DNA of 64,000 nt from CAZMVY01 sp964617875 (lineage in GTDB: Bacteria; Planctomycetota; Phycisphaerae; UBA1845; PWPN01). The stretch spans positions 1-64,000 of the forward strand of contig CAZUAI010000018.1 of assembly GCA_964617875.1 (NCBI GenBank), written 5' to 3'. The first letter of the stretch is position 1; the number at the start of each line of letters is the position of its first letter. The notes beneath the pieces were generated by a model. The model did not search any database. It saw only the letters and a list, made by a program, of their open reading frames with translations, and was not told where the DNA came from. Below are positions 35,740 through 44,061 of this stretch, one piece after another. A program made the position numbers and the translations under genes.

Positions 35740-36348
35740 GGCCACGACCTCGACAGATCCACGCCGGCCGTTCACGCCGTGCGGCCGCCCGCACGGCCGA
35801 TGCCAACCCAGGGGCGGTGTGCGGTTGCCGCACGCCACCCAACTACCCCCTAGTATAATTCATCGGCGACATTCCACAAGGGGTATAACCCGGTTGTTGC
35901 ACATTTTTCTTGATTTGGTCATACCATTTGGCTTGGCCGCTGCCCACATCCAGAGCCGAACATGGGCGACGCGAAGCCGTGCGTTCATAAAGTGTTTTTA
36001 TTCAATGAATTATGTTCACGCATCGCGGAGTTTTGGCAAGCTTCAGCGATTGCCTCTGGACTTTGCATCTTATGGAGGGTCCCCGCCAATCCCCCCAGTG
36101 GCCGCCTTCGTAACAGGCCATTTGTGAAGCGTGGTGCCCGCTGCTGGCCACGCAGTAAACAATTCGCCGTCCCGGCCCGGATTTTGTGCGGTTTCTGCTT
36201 GCCGAAAAGGGCCGATCCGCGTTATCATGACAACGTGTGCATACAACTGCCGCGGAGGGTCAAACATCTTGATCCGGCGGTAGAGGGCGGGGCCGGGCCC
36301 GCGCGACGACTGGGGTATTACAGCGAGTTCGGAAAGGAAGGCGTGCTC
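35740..36348. other. Divergent intergenic region with two promoter candidates
   Basis: AT-richer than its surroundings. The minus-strand candidate is TTGTGG, 16 bases, TATACT at 35852-35879 for the prepilin gene. The plus-strand candidate is TTGCCG, 18 bases, TATCAT at 36199-36228 for the large glycosidase. A long open frame runs from 35962 into the glycosidase but lacks a ribosome site or protein-like composition before 36349. No RNA gene was recognised. Confidence 0.4.
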
Positions 36349-39300
36349 ATGCAGAAGCGATTGCGATGGACCGGATGGGCGGCGGCCGTGGTTTTCGGGG
36401 CGGTGGCCCGGCCCGGTCCCGCGGTGATGCTGAGCCGGTCGGGCTCGACCCTGCTGGTCGACGGACAGCCCGCGAGGCTGATCGCATACGGCGACTACGG
36501 CTTTGTCGCCGAGCAGGCCTTCGACTACGCCCAGTTCCTCGACGCGATGAACGCCAAGGGCATCAACTTCGTGCGGATCTGGTGCAACTACCATTGGTGC
36601 AATGACCTGACGCCGTTCGCCGGCGACCGCGTCAACAAGTACGACCTGCTGACGCAGAACGGGACGTTCTACGCGCGCTTGCGCAACTTCGTCGCCTACG
36701 CCGACACCAGGGGCATCGTCGTACAGGTGTGCCTCTTCGACGGCGTGGCGCTCATCGACGACGCCGAGGGCCTCCGCTGGGACAACTTCCCCTACAACAA
36801 CGTCAACAACCTCCAGTCGTACCTGACGAGCCCGTCGCAGTACGACGACGTCGGCACCGAGTGGTGGAATCTGGTGAACGTGCCGCTGATCGACCGGGTC
36901 GTCGAGGAACTGGGCGACTACGGCAACGTGATGTACGAGGTCTGCAACGAGCCCGATTCGCACGGCGTGAGCGACGCCTTCAACCAGGCCGTGGTGGACC
37001 GGCTCTACGAGCGGCTCCAGCTGCCGCAGTACACCGGGAGCAAGGTGATTTGCGTCAACGCGGGCTCGACGTCGCTGCAAAGCTACGCGCTCTCGTCGCC
37101 GAAGGTGGACGTCATCGCCCGCCACATCAACGATCCGTCGCAGGCGAACGACTACAACAACCTGACCAAGCCGGTGATCGTCAGCAACGACGGCGACGCG
37201 AGCTGTTACACGGCCGCGTTCGGCGGGCTGCCCGAACCCGACCGCATCGCGCGGACCGTCACGATCCTGAACAACACGTTCGGCAGCGGCGCGGCCTTCG
37301 GCCACAACCACTTCGAGTTCCTCGACAAGGGGATCAACGGCAGCAGCTGGCGGACGACGGACTACAATCCACGGGCATCCAACACCAACATGGGCATCGT
37401 GGATACCCTCGTGCCGTACCTCGCCGAGTCCGCGCTGTGCAACACGGGGCAGCCGGTGCAGATCGACCTCGGCACGACCGATGCGGTCAACTGTCTCATT
37501 CTCCTCACCAACAGCGACGGCGACACGAGCCCTGCGGACATCGGCGGCCGGAATTGCCGGTCGAACACGAACCCCGGCGGCTCGCCCCCGGACAACTACA
37601 TGTACTTCGGCGTCAACGACTCCTATGCCTATCAGGGCAGCCGGCCGTATCTCCAGATCACGATCGAGTACTACGACACGGGCACCGGTTCGCTGGTTCT
37701 CGAGTACGATTCGTCCGACACGGCCCCGTTCCCCGGCAACATCTACAAGGCCGGCGGCAGCATCGTCCTGACCGGCAGCAACACCTGGAAGCAGCACACG
37801 TACCACGTGACCGACGCCTATTTCGGCAACCGGCAGAACGTCGGCGCCGATTTCCGCATCGCCAAGGTCGGCGGCGGGTTCTTCTACCTGGACATCGTGC
37901 AGGTGGCCGAGGAAACCGGCCCGCGGCCGCCCGTGGCGGTCGTCTCGGCCTCCCCCGTGACCGGTCCGCCGCCGCTGACGGTGAACTTCGACGGCTCGGC
38001 GTCCTACGACACCGACGGCACGATCGCCGCTTACGCATGGGACTTCGACAACAACGGCACCACGGACGCCACCGGCGCGACGGCCGGCCAGGTCTACGCC
38101 GCCGAGGGCACCTACGTCGCGAAGCTGACCGTGACCGACAACAGCGGCCTGGCGGACAGCGAGGTCGTGCAGATCGTCGTCAGCGTCACGACCGGCTCGG
38201 CGTTCGCCCCGATCACGGCGATCAGCCCCTCGGGGACCTTCGCGGGCTCGGCCGTCGTCAACACGCTGACGGTCCAGGGGTTCGCCACGCCGTTCGGCGG
38301 CCTCGTCGGCCCGCCGGACGTCAACTCCGTGGAGATCATCGGCGGTTCGAGCGGCATCAATGTCGGCAAGGCCCGCAACCTGAGCACGCCGAGCGACGTG
38401 CGGACGTCGATGGTGGGCCTCCAGATGGGCTACTCGGCCCTGGGCCTCAGCGAGGCCGGCGAGCGCGTTCGCGGGTATTTCCCGCAGACAATCTATCCAG
38501 ACGGTACGTCAAAGCCCGAGATCTTCATCCTCGAGTGGGCCAAAACCACCGACACGTTCCAGGTCCAGTTGCTCGGCAACGGGCCGGGGCAGGCGATCGT
38601 GATCGTCGGCACCGTGCAGATCCTGGCGACCGACTTCGCCGGGACATCGACGCAGATCGACGCGACCAGCGTCGGCCTCCAGCCGGTCGGCGGCGTGGCG
38701 GTCAACCTCGACGGGATCCCGGGCGTGTGCGGCGTGCGGGGCGTGCAGTTGCCCGCCGAGGACGGGCTTGGCGGCATCACCGGCCTCGATCCGGCGGTCA
38801 TCGCGGCGTCGCCGGTCTATGCGCCCCTGCAGATCACAACCGCCCCGGAGAGCCAGACGAAGTGCCCGGGTGAGTCCGCCGTGTTTGCCGTCGCCGCGGT
38901 CGGCCGCGGCCAGCTTGCCTATCAGTGGCAGAAAGACGGCACCAATATCGACGGCGCCACGGGCTTCAGTTACACGATCGGTTCGGTGACGGCGGCGAAC
39001 GCGGGCAGCTACCGGTGCGTCGTGACAGGCGCCTGCGGCAGCGTCGAGTCGGCGGCGGCGACGCTGACCGTCCGTGCCGCGACGGCAATCACGCAGCAGC
39101 CGGCGAACCAGCAGGTGGCGCCGGGGGCCACGGCCGTCTTCACCGTGGCGGCCACGGGCGATGGCTCGCCCAGCTATCGCTGGCGCAAGAACGGCGTCGA
39201 TCTCTTCGACGGCGGAAACATCTCGGGCGCCGCGACGGCCCAGTTGCAGGTCGTCGGGGTCGGCCCGGGCGACGTGGCCGGCTATCGCTGTGTCGCTACC

Positions 39301-39558
39301 GCCGGCTGCGGGATTGCCGTGTCGAACGAGGCGGCCCTGACGCTCGCGAGGGCCCCTGCCGACTTCGATCTGGACGGCGACGTGGACCTGGCCGACTTCT
39401 CGGCGTTCCAGGCGTGTTTCAACGGCCCGAACCAGGCGGCGGCCGCGGGTTGCACCGGGAATGCCGACTTCGACGACGACAACGACGTCGATCTGTCGGA
39501 CTTCGCGACCTTCACAAGCTGCTTCAACGGCCCGAACCGGCCGCCGGCCTGCGACTGA
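36349..39558 (+). CDS. Large secreted GH-A-type glycosidase with PKD, Ig and dockerin-like modules
   Basis: A 1069-residue exported protein. After a signal peptide (MQKRLRWTGWAAAVVFGAVA) comes a TIM-barrel domain (about 25-380) with NFVRIWCNYHW, YGNVMYEVCNEPDSHG carrying the likely acid/base Glu (about 200), and GHNHFEFLDKG with a candidate nucleophile Glu, as in GH5-like families. A beta domain, a PKD domain (about 528-615: PLTVNFDGSASYDTDG), a further beta region, two Ig-like domains (PPESQTKCPGE-type at about 828 and QQPANQQVAPGATAVFTVAA at about 908) and two dockerin-like repeats (DLDGDVDLADF, DDDNDVDLSDF) follow. The ATG at 36349 has AAGGAAGG upstream. It is the only plus-strand large enzyme of the island. 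Confidence 0.82.
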   Translation: MQKRLRWTGWAAAVVFGAVARPGPAVMLSRSGSTLLVDGQPARLIAYGDYGFVAEQAFDYAQFLDAMNAKGINFVRIWCNYHWCNDLTPFAGDRVNKYDLLTQNGTFYARLRNFVAYADTRGIVVQVCLFDGVALIDDAEGLRWDNFPYNNVNNLQSYLTSPSQYDDVGTEWWNLVNVPLIDRVVEELGDYGNVMYEVCNEPDSHGVSDAFNQAVVDRLYERLQLPQYTGSKVICVNAGSTSLQSYALSSPKVDVIARHINDPSQANDYNNLTKPVIVSNDGDASCYTAAFGGLPEPDRIARTVTILNNTFGSGAAFGHNHFEFLDKGINGSSWRTTDYNPRASNTNMGIVDTLVPYLAESALCNTGQPVQIDLGTTDAVNCLILLTNSDGDTSPADIGGRNCRSNTNPGGSPPDNYMYFGVNDSYAYQGSRPYLQITIEYYDTGTGSLVLEYDSSDTAPFPGNIYKAGGSIVLTGSNTWKQHTYHVTDAYFGNRQNVGADFRIAKVGGGFFYLDIVQVAEETGPRPPVAVVSASPVTGPPPLTVNFDGSASYDTDGTIAAYAWDFDNNGTTDATGATAGQVYAAEGTYVAKLTVTDNSGLADSEVVQIVVSVTTGSAFAPITAISPSGTFAGSAVVNTLTVQGFATPFGGLVGPPDVNSVEIIGGSSGINVGKARNLSTPSDVRTSMVGLQMGYSALGLSEAGERVRGYFPQTIYPDGTSKPEIFILEWAKTTDTFQVQLLGNGPGQAIVIVGTVQILATDFAGTSTQIDATSVGLQPVGGVAVNLDGIPGVCGVRGVQLPAEDGLGGITGLDPAVIAASPVYAPLQITTAPESQTKCPGESAVFAVAAVGRGQLAYQWQKDGTNIDGATGFSYTIGSVTAANAGSYRCVVTGACGSVESAAATLTVRAATAITQQPANQQVAPGATAVFTVAATGDGSPSYRWRKNGVDLFDGGNISGAATAQLQVVGVGPGDVAGYRCVATAGCGIAVSNEAALTLARAPADFDLDGDVDLADFSAFQACFNGPNQAAAAGCTGNADFDDDNDVDLSDFATFTSCFNGPNRPPACD

Positions 39559-39591
39559 CCGTCGTCCGGCAGGGCCGCAGATCGAGAGCCG

Positions 39592-40245
39592 TCACGCCCG
39601 GGAGAGGTGCCGCCGGGCATAGGCGGCCAGGCCCGCGAGGGCCGACAGGACGCTGACGACGCTCAGCGGTTCGGGGATCTGTCCGGGCGTCATGTCCACG
39701 CCCAGCAGTGACTCGAACGTCCCGTCGAAATCCTGGATCAGGAACGAGAGCGTGTACTGGCCCGTGTCCGGCAGGAGCACCGACACCGACCTCCAGCCCA
39801 CGTTCACATCGTCGCCAAGGTAATGGCCCGGCGTGTTGTACTCGAAGAGCGTCTGCGCGCCGGTCGGCGTCAGCAGCGAGCCCACCGCGGCATCATAGAA
39901 CGGCGCCACGTCCCCGAAATCGAAGAAATACGAGAAGCTCAGCGTCTCGCCCGCGTTCGCCGTAAATGTCTGGCTCAGCGTTGCCACGGTCGAGCCGCTC
40001 GTGTTCGTGCTGTGCAGCGACGCGAACAGCGTGCCTTCCCGTGCCGTCCACCAGCCGCCGGCCGGCGGCTGCGCCAGGCCCAGGAAGTCGCGTGCCCGCT
40101 CCTTGTCCACGGCGAGCACGGTCCCCGTCGTCGTCCAGCCCGAAAGGCCGCTCTCGAAGCCCCCGTTCGTCACCAGGGCCCACGACGCCCCGTTCGAGCC
40201 CAGCACGGTCAGTCCCGCCGCCGCGATCCACACGAAACGCTTCAT
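39592..40245 (-). CDS. PEP-CTERM protein, unknown function
   Basis: A 217-residue exported protein with a signal peptide ending near GASWALV, a jelly-roll-like middle (NGGFESGLSGWTTTGTV, GETLSFSYFFDFGD, YTLSFLIQDFDGTFESLLGV) and a C-terminal PEP-CTERM tag (IPEPLSVVSVLSALAGLAAY, then RRHLSRA). The NGGFE...W motif is common in proteins annotated as choice-of-anchor or CBM-like beta sandwiches. AAGGAG nine bases before the ATG at 40245 sets the start; a longer upstream frame overlaps the propeller gene's 3' end and is not supported. It lies 52 bases downstream of that gene on the same strand. Confidence 0.82.
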   Translation of the reverse strand: MKRFVWIAAAGLTVLGSNGASWALVTNGGFESGLSGWTTTGTVLAVDKERARDFLGLAQPPAGGWWTAREGTLFASLHSTNTSGSTVATLSQTFTANAGETLSFSYFFDFGDVAPFYDAAVGSLLTPTGAQTLFEYNTPGHYLGDDVNVGWRSVSVLLPDTGQYTLSFLIQDFDGTFESLLGVDMTPGQIPEPLSVVSVLSALAGLAAYARRHLSRA

Positions 40246-40297
40246 GGTCCGGTTCTCCTTTCGAGTCGTTCTCCTGGTCATGGTCCTTTCCCCTTGC

Positions 40298-42514
40298 TCA
40301 GCCCGGGCACGCCGCCGGATTGTTCGGGCCGTTGTAACACGCCTGGAAAAACTGGTAGTCCGCCAGGTCCACGTCGTTGTCGTCGTCGAAGTCGGCATCG
40401 TCACAGCCCGCCTGTGTCGGCGGACGGTTCGCGCCGTTGAAACAGAGCTGGAACCTGCCGAAATCACTGATGTCCACGTCGCCATCGCCGTCCGCGTCGG
40501 CCACCGGGCACGTCATGGCATCGATCGCGTCGTCGTCCATCACATTGGTGCCGTTGAGCAACTGGCCCTTCAGCCAGCCGCTCGTGTCGCCGGGCACGAA
40601 CCCGCAATCGGCAATGCGGAAGCCGAAGAGGGCGTCGTCGATGCCGTCGCCGGTGACGTCGCGGACGATGGGCGGCCGCACGGCCTGCGCCTCGACGCCG
40701 GACCGGCCGAAGCGGACGGTGGCGTTGTTGAGCGTCCGCACGTCAAACACGGTACTGCCGAGCACGGCCACATAGACCGTATTGGGGCGATCGAGGCAGA
40801 TGGAGTTCGGCGTGCGGTTCGGCTCGATGTCGATCGCGAACCGCGGCGCGGCGGCAATCGTCAGGTCCTCGAGGATCGGCGTGACTTCGCTGCCCTGCGG
40901 CCGCGAGAGGGTGGCCTCCACCTGAACGAAGCGGCCGATGATCCCCAGCCCGATGAGGCTTCCGCCATTGGTCACGGGCTGCCAGGCCTTCGCCGACAGA
41001 CCCGCCTGGGTGTCGGCTCCGCGGACTCTGACCGTAACGCCTGTTCCGGCAGGCTCCTGACTCGTCCAGGAACAGCAGCCCCACTCCTTCCCGTCCGTCC
41101 CGCCGTCATGCACGACCGTCCACGTCCCGGACGGGTAGGTTGTCGTCAGCTGGGTCCCCGTCATGTCGCTGTAGTTGTAGACGGAACCGCCGATCGTGAC
41201 CGTCAGATCCACGGCGCCAAGACCGTCCGCACCGCCATTCGGGTCGATCCGCATGACGGTGCCGGAACCGTTGTTCGTCACCCAGATCTTGAGGTTGCTG
41301 TCCACGGCGACACCCGTCGGATCGCTCCCCACGGCGATCGTCTTCAACACGGTACCGGCGTTGTTCAGACGGCAGATCCTGTTGCTCGTGCTCGCGGCAA
41401 CCCAGACGTGATTGTCCGCCGGCGACACCGCCAGGCCACGCGCGCCGGAGGCGCCGATGTAGTAGTCCCCCACCTGCGTTCCGTCGTGCGCGAACTTTCG
41501 CACTCTGTTGTCGCTGTATCGGGCGTTCCAGACGAAACCGTTCGTGTCGATTGCCAGCCCGTAGGAGTAGGGAGACGGCAGCCGCCTGCCCGTCATGGTG
41601 TTCAGATCAAAACGAAGCAGGTCGCAACTGGAGCAGTTGCTCGACGCGGACCACAGGATATTGCTTGAATCAATGAACCCGCCGTAGCCGCCCACGCCGT
41701 ACGCGCCGTTGCTGAAGCTTGCGATGCGAGCCCCGGTCGCGTTGTCCAGCTTCCAGAACGTCGAAGTGGCCAGGCCGCCGACCCAGATGTTGTTGTCGGG
41801 ACCGACGGAAACATGACGGGACTCGGCCGTGCCGGGGAGGATCTGGAACACGAGAATCGCCTCGTCCTCCGCATCCTGCACGAGAGCCGGGGCGCCGTCG
41901 GGCTTGACGACCGTATCATTGATGGCCGGCCATGCGAGGATGTTGCCGAGGCCTCGCGACGTCTTGATGAGCCCGTCGCCGTCGCGGTCCACGCACGTGT
42001 TGTAGCTGAATGGCGGAGCCAGGTACTGCCCCGTCGGATCGGGCGTGAACGAGCCGTCGGCGTTCTTCCGGCCGCGCGTCCCGCCGACAACCAGGCCGAT
42101 CTTCACGATGCACGAAGGACGCGACTTCACGCGATCGCCGCACCACACGTTACCGAGCTTGTCCACGGTCGTGCGCGACGGATTGGACGCATACCCCTGC
42201 GGGGCGCTGCGGTATTCGCCCAGAATCTGCCCCGTGTTCACGTCGATCCGGACCACCGTCCCATGACCCGTGGCCGCGATGTTGATAAACGGATACGGCG
42301 CGACGACTGCGCGATTGATCTGCAACTGGTCCGCCACGTCGTGATTCAGATTGACCAGCGTGCCCTCGTCGAAATCGGCGTTCGTCGTGTACGTGCGACT
42401 CTCGCCGCCGGTACACGGACTGTTGCCTGCGGCGAGCCCGACGCCGACAACGCATGTGGCCGCAAACGCGGCGAGCGCACCGGCCCAACCTCCCGGAATC
42501 GTTCGTGATTGCAT
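40298..42514 (-). CDS. Secreted NHL/Vgb-type beta-propeller with dockerin-like modules
   Basis: A 738-residue exported protein. The signal peptide ends near GVGLAAG. Residues about 50-440 are beta-propeller blades of the NHL/virginiamycin-B-lyase-like type (VDKLGNVWCGDR, VGPDNNIWVGGLATSTFWKL, IDTNGFVWNARYSDNRVRKF, VDSNLKIWVTNNGSGTVMRI). A beta-sandwich region follows, then a segment ending DVTGDGIDDALFGFRI that resembles dockerin/Ca-binding repeats of the CFNGANRP and CYNGPN type at the C-terminus (DGDGDVDISDF, DDDNDVDLADY). The start at 42514 is set by GGAGG seven bases upstream. A near-consensus promoter lies about 200 bases before it. Its role is probably binding or scaffolding at the cell surface. 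Confidence 0.8.
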   Translation of the reverse strand: MQSRTIPGGWAGALAAFAATCVVGVGLAAGNSPCTGGESRTYTTNADFDEGTLVNLNHDVADQLQINRAVVAPYPFINIAATGHGTVVRIDVNTGQILGEYRSAPQGYASNPSRTTVDKLGNVWCGDRVKSRPSCIVKIGLVVGGTRGRKNADGSFTPDPTGQYLAPPFSYNTCVDRDGDGLIKTSRGLGNILAWPAINDTVVKPDGAPALVQDAEDEAILVFQILPGTAESRHVSVGPDNNIWVGGLATSTFWKLDNATGARIASFSNGAYGVGGYGGFIDSSNILWSASSNCSSCDLLRFDLNTMTGRRLPSPYSYGLAIDTNGFVWNARYSDNRVRKFAHDGTQVGDYYIGASGARGLAVSPADNHVWVAASTSNRICRLNNAGTVLKTIAVGSDPTGVAVDSNLKIWVTNNGSGTVMRIDPNGGADGLGAVDLTVTIGGSVYNYSDMTGTQLTTTYPSGTWTVVHDGGTDGKEWGCCSWTSQEPAGTGVTVRVRGADTQAGLSAKAWQPVTNGGSLIGLGIIGRFVQVEATLSRPQGSEVTPILEDLTIAAAPRFAIDIEPNRTPNSICLDRPNTVYVAVLGSTVFDVRTLNNATVRFGRSGVEAQAVRPPIVRDVTGDGIDDALFGFRIADCGFVPGDTSGWLKGQLLNGTNVMDDDAIDAMTCPVADADGDGDVDISDFGRFQLCFNGANRPPTQAGCDDADFDDDNDVDLADYQFFQACYNGPNNPAACPG

Positions 42515-42944
42515 CCTGTGTCCTCCTCTGGTTCCGGCGGCATTCGCGCGCGAACGGCGCAAAGGAACCGCCTGCATCGGACAACCAAACCCAAACATGT
42601 CAACGACACCAACGAAGGGACGACAACGTGATCGCTGCCAGAGTCACACGTCACACCCTTGACCGACCAGCCATGCCTTGGCGAATACCTTCAAGGCTCG
42701 ACTGTCGAACGATCGTCATACTAGGGTCTTTTATCCACTGTGTCAAGACGTTTATCGCTCCAGGCAAAAGGTTTTTTCACACAAATGCCATTTGTTATTG
42801 CGATGACTACAGTCGTATACATCCGGTGGGCCTTGTTTGTTGGCCATTGCCTTGGCTTGCGGCCGCAGGCCCTCGGTACAAACCCGTAATTGACAGGCTG
42901 GCACGGGGATGCGAACATCGCCCGTCTAGCCGAAAGGACGTACT
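42515..42944. other. Divergent AT-rich intergenic region
   Basis: It separates the propeller gene (minus) from ebfC-recR (plus) and contains the near-consensus minus promoter at 42718-42746. A TTGACA at 42889-42894 points toward ebfC, but the facing -10 (GAACAT, 17 bases on) is poor. No gene or folded RNA was recognised. Confidence 0.4.
42718..42746 (-). promoter_or_regulatory. Near-consensus sigma70 promoter for the propeller gene
   Basis: The minus strand reads TTGACA, 17 bases, TAGTAT: perfect -35 and five of six at -10. Transcription would start near 42711, giving a leader of roughly 200 bases to the ATG at 42514. Confidence 0.75.
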
Positions 42945-43283
42945 ATGCTGGGTGGACTTGGAAACCTCGCCGGGCTGCTCAAGCAGGCGAAGCAGATGAA
43001 GGAACAGATGGAGCAGATGCAGGCCGAGCTGGAGCGCCGCACGTTCGACGCGGACGCCGGGGCCGGCCTGGTGATCGCCACGGTAAACGGAAAGGGCGAC
43101 CTGGTCGGGATCAAGATCGACCCCAAGGCGGTGTCCGACATCGAGATGCTGGAAGACCTCGTGAAGGCGGCCGTCGCCGCCGCCAACGCCAAGAGCCGAG
43201 AGGCCGTCAAGGCCGAAATGGCCAGGTTGACGGGCGGACTTAATCTTCCCGGTCTATCGGAAATGCTTGGAGCTGGGCAGTAG
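42945..43283 (+). CDS. ebfC: Nucleoid-associated protein YbaB/EbfC
   Basis: A 112-residue member of the YbaB/EbfC family, small dimeric DNA-binding proteins that coat the nucleoid. The order is a helical N-terminus (LLKQAKQMKEQMEQMQAEL), the beta core (AGLVIATVNGKGDLVGIKID, DIEMLEDLVKAAVAAANAKS) and a glycine-rich end. The pair with recR five bases downstream is the usual bacterial order (often dnaX-ybaB-recR; dnaX is absent here). AAAGGA seven bases upstream supports the ATG. Confidence 0.92.
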   Translation: MLGGLGNLAGLLKQAKQMKEQMEQMQAELERRTFDADAGAGLVIATVNGKGDLVGIKIDPKAVSDIEMLEDLVKAAVAAANAKSREAVKAEMARLTGGLNLPGLSEMLGAGQ

Positions 43284-43288
43284 CGCCG

Positions 43289-43891
43289 ATGTCGCAGGCA
43301 CTACCGGAACCGCTGCAACGTCTGATGCGACAGCTTGAGGCGCTGCCGGGGATCGGGCCGCGAAGCGCCGAGCGGATCGCATTTCATCTGCTGCGAGCCG
43401 AGAGAAGCGAGGCGCTCGGGTTGGCCGATGCCATCCAGGATGTCAAAGAGAAGCTGCGGAATTGTTCTCAGTGCTTTAATCTTACGGACCAAGACCCGTG
43501 CGCGATCTGCGCGGATCCGCGTCGGGACCGCTCGGTCATCCTCGTGGTGGAGCAGCCCAAGGACATCCTTGCGCTGGAGGCCACGGGGGTCGTGCGTGGC
43601 GTGTATCACGTGCTCATGGGACACATCGCGCCGCTGGAGGGCATCGAGCCGGGCGACCTGACGATCGAGGCCCTGATCGCCCGCGTTCGTCGCGGCGGCG
43701 TGGCCGAGGTCGTACTCGCGACAAACCCGACGGTTGAAGGGGATGGCACGGCACTGCACCTGCACAGTCTTCTTGGCCCGCTCGGAGTCAAGGTGACGCG
43801 GCTCGCCCGCGGGCTGGCCGTAGGGTCGCAGGTGGAGTACGCGACCCGCGCCATGCTCGAGGCCGCGATTCTGGGCCGTACGTCCATGTAA
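43289..43891 (+). CDS. recR: Recombination mediator RecR
   Basis: A 200-residue RecR, which with RecF/RecO loads RecA at gaps in RecFOR recombinational repair. It has the helix-hairpin-helix LEALPGIGPRSAERIAFHLL, the four-Cys zinc finger (CSQC then CAIC), a Toprim domain starting VILVVEQPKDILALE, the YHVLMG stretch, and the Walker-B-like C-terminal region with TRLARGLAVGSQVEYA. Length and motif order match the family. It is co-transcribed with ebfC (5-base gap). Confidence 0.96.
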   Translation: MSQALPEPLQRLMRQLEALPGIGPRSAERIAFHLLRAERSEALGLADAIQDVKEKLRNCSQCFNLTDQDPCAICADPRRDRSVILVVEQPKDILALEATGVVRGVYHVLMGHIAPLEGIEPGDLTIEALIARVRRGGVAEVVLATNPTVEGDGTALHLHSLLGPLGVKVTRLARGLAVGSQVEYATRAMLEAAILGRTSM

Positions 43892-44044
43892 ATGCTCGGG
43901 TTACAAACGGCACGGCGGGCCGGCCCCTGTCGCGCCGGCGAGGTTCTTGCGCGGCGCCAGCCCCTACAGCCGCGCCGGTTTCGCCATTCTCTCTCCCGCC
44001 TGCGCCGTGCGCGGGCGGGGCTGGACGCACGCGAGGGGATTGTT

Positions 44045-44053
44045 TGTTATAAT
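44045..44053 (+). promoter_or_regulatory. Extended -10 promoter of rpoN
   Basis: TGTTATAAT: a perfect -10 hexamer at 44048-44053 with the extended TG element. The rpoN ATG begins 8 bases after the hexamer, so the transcript would be leaderless. No good -35 is present, as is common for extended -10 promoters. Confidence 0.55.
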
Positions 44054-44061
44054 GGTTCGTG

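Noticed and set aside
42889..42917. TTGACA followed by GAACAT as the ebfC promoter
   Set aside because: The -35 is perfect but the -10 matches poorly; kept only as a note.
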